In this document: piece by piece, positions 4,332-8,836 of the stretch
Numbering within the stretch: position 1 is the stretch's first letter
How the letters are laid out: each line of letters begins with the position of its first letter
From: Candidatus Nomurabacteria bacterium
GTDB lineage: Bacteria; Patescibacteriota; Minisyncoccia; Phycocordibacterales; UBA9973
Direction: 5' to 3'
DNA: 8,836 nt
Assembly (NCBI GenBank): GCA_028286705.1
Contig: JAQBRC010000032.1
Coordinates: 1-8,836, forward strand
Translations under genes and position numbers: made by a program
Notes under the pieces: generated by a model
Seen by the model: the letters and a program-made list of their open reading frames with translations, nothing else
Databases searched by the model: none
What the model was told of the DNA's origin: nothing

Positions 4332-6526
4332 GCTTGTACCATCAATAGATTCTTGTTATCAATCGGCAGTACATCCCAAATTGCTTCCGTTACAAACGGC
4401 ATAAACGGATGGAGGACGGTAACTGATTCGGAAAGGAGAGTGAGTAACAGCTTCTGTCGAGAAAGTTTGATTGCTGCATCTTCGTTTGCAAGCAATGGCT
4501 TGCTGTCTTCAAGAATACCGTTGGCAAAGGTATCCCAAATGAAGTGGTAGATGGATTCTGCTGCAACGTGTAGCTTGAAGGTATCGATAGCTGAAGTAAT
4601 TGCAGCAATCTCTGTATGCCATGCATTCAATACTCCTTCGTCAGATGCTGTGTATGAAGCTGCGGCAGCTTCAGGAGAGTAGTTTGTTAATACGAAACGG
4701 CTCACGTTCCATAGCTTGTTAGCAAACAACTTGTACCCTTTAATTTTGTCTTCAGAAATCTTGCTGTCAGTGCCGGGTGTTGTTCCGACCACCAATGCAA
4801 TACGTCCGGCATCTGTACCGTACTTTGCTGCGATATCAAGAGGGTCCATAGCATTGCCCAATGACTTAGACATCTTTCGTCCCTGAGGGTCACGAACAAG
4901 CCCATGCAAATAGACTTGCTTGAATGGAATAGTTCCGAGATTGTATCCGGTCATGAGAATCATGCGCGCAACCCATGGAAAAAGAATGTCGTATCCGGTT
5001 TCCAGCACGCTTGTCGGGTGATAGATTTTGAAATCCTCAGTCTGTTCTGGCCAACCCAAAGTTGAGAATGTCCACATGCCTGAAGAGAACCATGTATCAA
5101 GGGTGTCTTCATCCTGCTTCCATTCGTCACCATCAGGAGCTTCAATGCCAGTATAGATTTCATCTCCCTTATACCAGACAGGAATACGATGTCCGTACCA
5201 GATTTGTCGACTAATACACCAGTCACGAAGGTTATCGATCCAGTGGAAGTAGGTTTTGGTGAAGTAATCAGGAATGATATCAATCTGTCCTGTGCCCACG
5301 GTGGCACGCATGATTTCCTTGAGCGTAGTCTGGGAACCGCTAGGGATAGTATTGATGTCGGAGTGTTGCAGTGTAAACTGCTTGTTTACATCAATGAACC
5401 ACTGCAACTTAGGAAGCGGTTCAATGATTCCGCCAGTGCGTTCTGCTGTTCCAACATTCTGTTCCAACACTTCTTCGTTTTCAACAAGACCTTGTTCCTT
5501 AAGCCAGGTAACAATTGTTTCTCGAGCATCTAATACTTTCTTCCCCAATAGTCTATCGTCGCCAACAGTCATCTTGGCGTATTCATTGATAACCTGAGGA
5601 CGAGGCAAGTCATGTCGATCTGCAATTTCCCAGTCAGTGATGGAGTGTGCAGGGGTAACACCAAGAGCGCCTGTTCCGAAATCTTTTTCAACTGCTTGAT
5701 CGGCAATAACTTTGATAGTTAAAGGTACACCGCAGAAATCTTCAACGGTATATGTCTTGCCAACAAATTCTGCATATCGCGCATCATCAGGATGCACAGC
5801 AACAGCAACGTCCCCAACCTTTGTTTCAGGGCGAGTGGTTGAGATAGCAATAGGGAAGTCCTTTGAGTATTTAAAGGTGTACATTGTCGCTTTGCGAGGC
5901 TCGTATACGATTTCATCATCAGAGATAGTGGTCTGGCCTTTCGGATCCCAGTTAACAATCTTGTGTCCACGATAAATAAGCCCGTCGTCATACATCTTCT
6001 TGAAGACGGTGCGAACTGCCTTTGTACGAACTTCGTCGAGCGTAAACGCTTCGCGAGTCCAGTCGCATGATGCTCCCATCACTTTCATTTGGTTCACGAT
6101 AGTATCGTGACTGTCTTGCGCAAATGCGTTAACGCGACTCAATAGTTCGTCACGGCCCAAGTCGAAACGGCTCTTGCCTTCTTTCTTCTGAATTTCCTTT
6201 TCAACCTTAGACTGCGTTGCAATAGCTGCATGGTCTGTACCAGGGAGCCAAAGCGTGCGGAAACCACGCATACGCTTGTATCGGATGAGAATATCTTCAA
6301 CGGTAATCATCATGGCATGACCCATGTGTAGCACCCCAGTTACGTTTGGAGGGGGAAGGACGATAGTGAAGGGCTCTGCGTCAGGCTTAGTCAGGCCATC
6401 CTTAATCATGTTTTCAGGGGTAAAGTAGCCTGACTCTTCCCATTTTTTATAAATAACCGATTCTTCTTCGGTTGGGTTGTACGGCTTCAAAAGCTTCTCC
6501 GGAATGGAGGAGGGGGTGTTTTCCAT
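4316..6526 (-). CDS. valS: Valyl-tRNA synthetase, short form
   Basis: A 736-residue class I synthetase that charges tRNA-Val. PPPNVTGVLHMGHA (58-71) contains the HIGH motif as HMGH (67-70), and GTDHAAIATQ follows. The CP1 editing domain carries STTRPETKVGD and GTGALGVTPAHS, which clears mischarged Thr. The stretches DTLDTWFSSGMW and LETGYDILFPWVARM are typical of ValRS, and the KMSKS motif is at 551-555. The protein is about 150-200 residues shorter than B. subtilis or E. coli ValRS: it stops soon after the anticodon-binding domain (HPFMPFVTEAIW) and lacks the C-terminal coiled coil. No frameshift is visible, so this is a naturally short form. An extended -10 lies 6 bases before the ATG, and prsW overlaps its end. 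Confidence 0.97.
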   Translation of the reverse strand: MENTPSSIPEKLLKPYNPTEEESVIYKKWEESGYFTPENMIKDGLTKPDAEPFTIVLPPPNVTGVLHMGHAMMITVEDILIRYKRMRGFRTLWLPGTDHAAIATQSKVEKEIQKKEGKSRFDLGRDELLSRVNAFAQDSHDTIVNQMKVMGASCDWTREAFTLDEVRTKAVRTVFKKMYDDGLIYRGHKIVNWDPKGQTTISDDEIVYEPRKATMYTFKYSKDFPIAISTTRPETKVGDVAVAVHPDDARYAEFVGKTYTVEDFCGVPLTIKVIADQAVEKDFGTGALGVTPAHSITDWEIADRHDLPRPQVINEYAKMTVGDDRLLGKKVLDARETIVTWLKEQGLVENEEVLEQNVGTAERTGGIIEPLPKLQWFIDVNKQFTLQHSDINTIPSGSQTTLKEIMRATVGTGQIDIIPDYFTKTYFHWIDNLRDWCISRQIWYGHRIPVWYKGDEIYTGIEAPDGDEWKQDEDTLDTWFSSGMWTFSTLGWPEQTEDFKIYHPTSVLETGYDILFPWVARMILMTGYNLGTIPFKQVYLHGLVRDPQGRKMSKSLGNAMDPLDIAAKYGTDAGRIALVVGTTPGTDSKISEDKIKGYKLFANKLWNVSRFVLTNYSPEAAAASYTASDEGVLNAWHTEIAAITSAIDTFKLHVAAESIYHFIWDTFANGILEDSKPLLANEDAAIKLSRQKLLLTLLSESVTVLHPFMPFVTEAIWDVLPIDNKNLLMVQAWPTN

Positions 6527-6532
6527 CCAGTA

Positions 6533-6541
6533 AATATAACA
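6533..6541 (-). promoter_or_regulatory. Extended -10 promoter of valS
   Basis: Read on the minus strand it is TGTTATATT, with TAGAAA (6561-6556) 17 bases upstream as a weak -35 box. The ATG at 6526 lies 6 bases after the box, so transcripts would be leaderless. Read-through from tsaD, 37 bases away and without a terminator between, is also possible. Confidence 0.5.
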
Positions 6542-6563
6542 CTTTTTTTAGAGGATTTCTAGA

Positions 6564-7757
6564 TTATTGAGCAATTGAAAGGTTTCCGTTTGCCTTGAGT
6601 GTTTCTGCAGATTGGGCAACAAAAGTATCATTCATGATACGAGCATATGCTGCCAATCCAATCATCACCGCATTGTCTGTTGCAAGCCATGGTTCTGGGA
6701 ACAATACCGCAACCCCAGGAAGCTTCTTCGCAATGTATTCGATAAGTTGTTCCTTCAAGTATGTATTCCCTGATACGCCTCCGCCAACAATAATGGTTTG
6801 AGTATAAAATTCTTCCGCAGCTTTTGCTGTCTTTTTTATCAATACTTCAATTGCGGCATCTTCGAATGCAGCTGCAAGAGCAGACTTTTCTTCATCAGTC
6901 AGTTCTCTAGTGTGGTTATCAGTTAGATCTCGTATTGCATACAGCATTGCAGTCTTCAATCCCGAGAAAGAGAAGTCATAGTCTTGAGAGTGCAGCATAG
7001 GACGAGGCATGTCGAAAGGCTGTGCCTTTCCGCTTGCTCTGAATTCTTTTGCTAGTTTAGAAACTGCTGGTCCTCCTGGATATGGAAGTCCAAGCATGCG
7101 GGCAACCTTGTCGAATGCTTCGCCTGTTGCGTCGTCTCTTGTCTGACCAATCTTTTCATACTCGCCATAGCTTTTGGTTAAGACAAGTTCAGTATGTCCT
7201 CCTGAGACAAGAAGAGCGAGAATAGGGAATTCAAGATCGTTAAAAGTATAGGTCTTATCTGTTTCAGATACCGCAGCCGTTACCACATGTCCTTCCATGT
7301 GGTTCACGGGAATAACTGGAATGTTCCATACAATCGACAATACCTTTGCAGCATTAATACCAACCCAAAGAGCTGGTTCCAGCCCCGGCCCCACAGTTAC
7401 CGCAATATAGTCGATATCTGGTTTTTCATATGTATTGAAGAACGTAACAAACTCGTTAATCATTTCGTCTTCATGGGTACAGATAGAGACGATAGTCTCT
7501 CTGTTGTCTGTGCCAAGAGTGCTTTCTTGCTCTGTAAGCATACTTGCCTGAGCGAGACATTCCTTGGTTAAAGGAATGATTTTCTCAGCATGGGCTCGTT
7601 TTGCCATAGCAGGGAAAACGCCTCCATATTGGGCATGGAGTGCAATCTGAGAGGCAAGGGCATTGCCCAGCAAAACAAGGCTTTGAGAGCCTTCTGGACG
7701 CTCTAGGAGGGAAATGCCAGTCTCGTCGCAGCTGGTTTCAATGCTGAGGATTTTCAT
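6564..7757 (-). CDS. tsaD: tRNA N6-adenosine threonylcarbamoyltransferase TsaD
   Basis: A 397-residue protein of the Kae1/TsaD/Qri7 family. It transfers the threonylcarbamoyl group to A37 of tRNAs that read ANN codons, working with TsaB, TsaC and TsaE, which are not in this window. Visible motifs in order: SIETSCDETG near the start, AQYGGVFPAMAKRAH, GPGLEPALWVG, the metal motif HMEGH (residues 153-157), LLVSGGHTEL, DDATGEAFDKVARMLGLPYPGG, FSFSGLKTA, IVGGGVSGN, and TDNAVMIGLAAY with the metal-ligand aspartate. About 36 extra residues sit between the helix before TEQES and DIDYIAVT, which explains the length compared with 337 in E. coli. I prefer ATG 7757 to GTG 7763, because the -10 box ends at 7764. 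Confidence 0.96.
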   Translation of the reverse strand: MKILSIETSCDETGISLLERPEGSQSLVLLGNALASQIALHAQYGGVFPAMAKRAHAEKIIPLTKECLAQASMLTEQESTLGTDNRETIVSICTHEDEMINEFVTFFNTYEKPDIDYIAVTVGPGLEPALWVGINAAKVLSIVWNIPVIPVNHMEGHVVTAAVSETDKTYTFNDLEFPILALLVSGGHTELVLTKSYGEYEKIGQTRDDATGEAFDKVARMLGLPYPGGPAVSKLAKEFRASGKAQPFDMPRPMLHSQDYDFSFSGLKTAMLYAIRDLTDNHTRELTDEEKSALAAAFEDAAIEVLIKKTAKAAEEFYTQTIIVGGGVSGNTYLKEQLIEYIAKKLPGVAVLFPEPWLATDNAVMIGLAAYARIMNDTFVAQSAETLKANGNLSIAQ

Positions 7758-7763
7758 GCGCAC

Positions 7764-7772
7764 ATCATAGCA
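7764..7772 (-). promoter_or_regulatory. Extended -10 promoter of tsaD
   Basis: Read on the minus strand it is TGCTATGAT. The ATG at 7757 is 6 bases after it, so the mRNA is probably leaderless. A weak -35 (TTTTCA, 7793-7788) is 18 bases upstream. It faces away from the promoter of the next plus-strand gene. Confidence 0.55.
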
Positions 7773-7777
7773 TTTAG

Positions 7778-7805
7778 TTGATTATTTTGAAAATTGTGTT
7801 ATGAT
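7778..7805 (+). promoter_or_regulatory. Divergent promoter of the 86-residue gene
   Basis: TTGATT (7778-7783) and TATGAT (7800-7805) are 16 bases apart, and a TGn extension (7797-7799) precedes the -10 box. The transcript would start near 7812, which rules out the in-frame ATG at 7801 as a start. A second candidate is TATAAA at 7816-7821. Confidence 0.55.
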
Positions 7806-7830
7806 AGTACCAAACTATAAAAAGAAATAT

Positions 7831-8091
7831 ATGACGACTCAGCCAGTGAAAAAAGAGATTAACAGCTCTCCAGAATTTGAAGAAGTTATCAGTCACATGG
7901 TGGCTGATAGGTTAGACGTTGCCCCATGCGACGGAATGTACATTGTTACTCCAACCAGCAAACACGGTAAATTAGTTCAAAAGGCCAAAAGCCAGAACAA
8001 CGAAACTGAGGTGTTGGAGATACACTCAAAGCATGGTGACTTTCTCGCCATAAAAAAGTCAGTGTATAAGAAGATACTTAGCGCTGCGTAA
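7831..8091 (+). CDS. Small hypothetical protein, 86 residues
   Basis: No family is recognised. The protein is soluble, with an even charge mix and no membrane segment. It opens with a Lys/Thr-rich tail, then a predicted helix (SPEFEEVISHMVADRLDV, about 13-30). A strand-rich middle follows, GMYIVTPTSKHGKLVQKA (35-52), then VLEIHSKHGDFLAIKK (61-76) and a short helix at the end. The motif SKHG occurs twice (43-46 and 66-69), which may reflect a small two-part fold. The start is set at the ATG at 7831: the alternative in-frame ATG at 7801 lies within the -10 box. The gene has its own promoter and terminator and so is a single-gene unit, which argues that it is really expressed. Confidence 0.75.
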   Translation: MTTQPVKKEINSSPEFEEVISHMVADRLDVAPCDGMYIVTPTSKHGKLVQKAKSQNNETEVLEIHSKHGDFLAIKKSVYKKILSAA

Positions 8092-8098
8092 CAGAAGA

Positions 8099-8129
8099 CC
8101 TTTCCAATTTATTTGGAAAGGCTTTTTTA
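8099..8129 (+). terminator. Intrinsic terminator after the 86-residue gene
   Basis: CCTTTCCAA/TTGGAAAGG is a perfect 9-bp stem with a 5-base loop, followed by CTTTTTTA. It lies 7 bases after the stop codon. Confidence 0.92.
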
Positions 8130-8157
8130 TTGCCAAATACAGAAATTATGGTAATGT
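8130..8157 (+). promoter_or_regulatory. Possible promoter of the guanylate kinase gene
   Basis: TTGCCA (8130-8135, 5 of 6) directly follows the terminator. A TGG-TAATGT element (8149-8157) with 16-base spacing could be an extended but poor -10; TATGGT (8147-8152) overlaps it. The -10 match is weak. A promoter here is needed because the upstream terminator is strong. Confidence 0.35.
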
Positions 8158-8179
8158 GAGAAAAACTAACACTCGCACT

Positions 8180-8827
8180 ATGAACAGTATTGAAAACAGA
8201 ATAGAGGATTTATCCAGAGATATGCTTATGGATATCGCCATTTCAGGATTCTCCGGAGGTGCAGGAAAAACATTCTTGGCACGAAAGATAATAGAATTCT
8301 TTGGTAGCAGTATGGAATTCTCCATATCCTATACCACTCGCAAGCCGAGGGGTCATGAACAGGAAGGCAAAGACTATTACTTTGTCGATGTTCAAACATT
8401 TGAAAAAATGATTGAAGACAAGCTTTTTCTTGAATGCAGTAATCCAAGAGATGGTATCTATTATGGTACCAGTACTGAGGAATACGACCGTATCAAGAAA
8501 CAAGGAAAGGCCGTTATCTTTGATGTTGACTACAAAGGCATTTTGCAGATAAAGAGAAAGATGGGTGAATCCGTTTTTGCCCTATTGCTTATGCCTGACG
8601 TCGATACTCGAAAATTATGGATGGAAAAGAGAGGCGGTATGACTCCTGAAGAAATGGAACAGAGAATTGTGTACTCAGAAACATGTGAAAAACCATTTTT
8701 CGAAAGAGACGCTGAGTTTATCTTTGACAAGATCCTTAATCCGTACAGAAACGATATCGATAAGGTACCCTTTCTGGTTAATGAAATTGCGAACCTTCTG
8801 GTTGTTAGAAAACCGGTTGCTGTTTAA
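8180..8827 (+). CDS. gmk: Guanylate kinase-like protein
   Basis: A 215-residue P-loop kinase that would convert GMP and ATP to GDP and ADP. The ATP loop is GFSGGAGKT (23-31). The GMP-binding set of the family can be seen: S and R residues in SISYTTRKPR (48-57), DYYFV (65-69), the glutamate of FLEC (E85), YYGTS (94-98) and DVDYKG (115-120). The lid and C-terminal parts are less conserved, and the length is close to the family's 200-210. The first residue of the usual GxxGxGK loop is Phe here. A GTG at 8156 would add eight residues but lies in the promoter; ATGs at 8222 and 8228 would give a start nearer the P-loop, as in most members. No Shine-Dalgarno sequence is seen for any of them. Confidence 0.85.
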   Translation: MNSIENRIEDLSRDMLMDIAISGFSGGAGKTFLARKIIEFFGSSMEFSISYTTRKPRGHEQEGKDYYFVDVQTFEKMIEDKLFLECSNPRDGIYYGTSTEEYDRIKKQGKAVIFDVDYKGILQIKRKMGESVFALLLMPDVDTRKLWMEKRGGMTPEEMEQRIVYSETCEKPFFERDAEFIFDKILNPYRNDIDKVPFLVNEIANLLVVRKPVAV

Positions 8828-8836
8828 TGTACAATC

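Noticed and set aside
4390..5991. Several open frames of 67-115 codons antisense to or out of frame with valS
   Set aside because: They are shadows of a well-supported synthetase gene; none has a domain, promoter or start context of its own.
7801..7830. Start of the 86-residue protein at the ATG at 7801
   Set aside because: This ATG is part of the TATGAT -10 box, upstream of the likely transcription start.
8817..8835. TACAAT near the window edge as a promoter for the next gene
   Set aside because: No -35 box at a usable distance is visible and the downstream gene is outside the window.

Overview
The window looks like a piece of a small bacterial genome of the Candidate Phyla Radiation (Patescibacteria, most likely Parcubacteria-like). 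The signs are a very short valyl-tRNA synthetase (736 residues), a TsaD with the variant motif GPGLEPALWVG, tRNA genes that do not encode CCA, few Shine-Dalgarno sequences, and several start codons only 6-7 bases after an extended -10 box. The taxonomic call is an inference; no marker here proves it.

Layout. Bases 1-241 hold the C-terminal end of a septum-formation-initiator (FtsB/DivIC-like) gene. A promoter and a small glutaredoxin gene follow (293-526). Bases 533-1201 are the most unusual part. The 5' half of a tRNA (533-567) and a 3' tRNA end (1177-1201) have perfectly complementary acceptor strands but lie about 600 bases apart. Between them are a complete tRNA-Arg(CCU) at 568-639 and an antisense HNH endonuclease gene at 602-1126, whose last codons and stop lie inside the tRNA-Arg. 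This looks like an HNH-bearing insertion into a tRNA gene that may carry its own replacement tRNA.

Next come a small one-pass membrane protein (1239-1550), tRNA-Phe(GAA) with its own promoter and terminator, and an M16 zinc peptidase gene (1783-3036) with a good promoter and the only strong ribosome binding site in the window. A hairpin terminator separates it from a convergent minus-strand cluster: tsaD (7757-6564), valS (6526-4316), a PrsW-type intramembrane protease (4331-3618) and an Hsp20 chaperone (3621-3070). The last three overlap and are probably one operon. It joins tRNA modification and charging with membrane proteolysis and protein quality control.

A divergent promoter region (7757-7831) then drives an 86-residue orphan gene on the plus strand. 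That gene ends in a clear terminator and is followed by a guanylate-kinase-like gene (8180-8827). No CRISPR array, insertion sequence or replication origin was seen. No gene-free stretch exceeds 300 bases.
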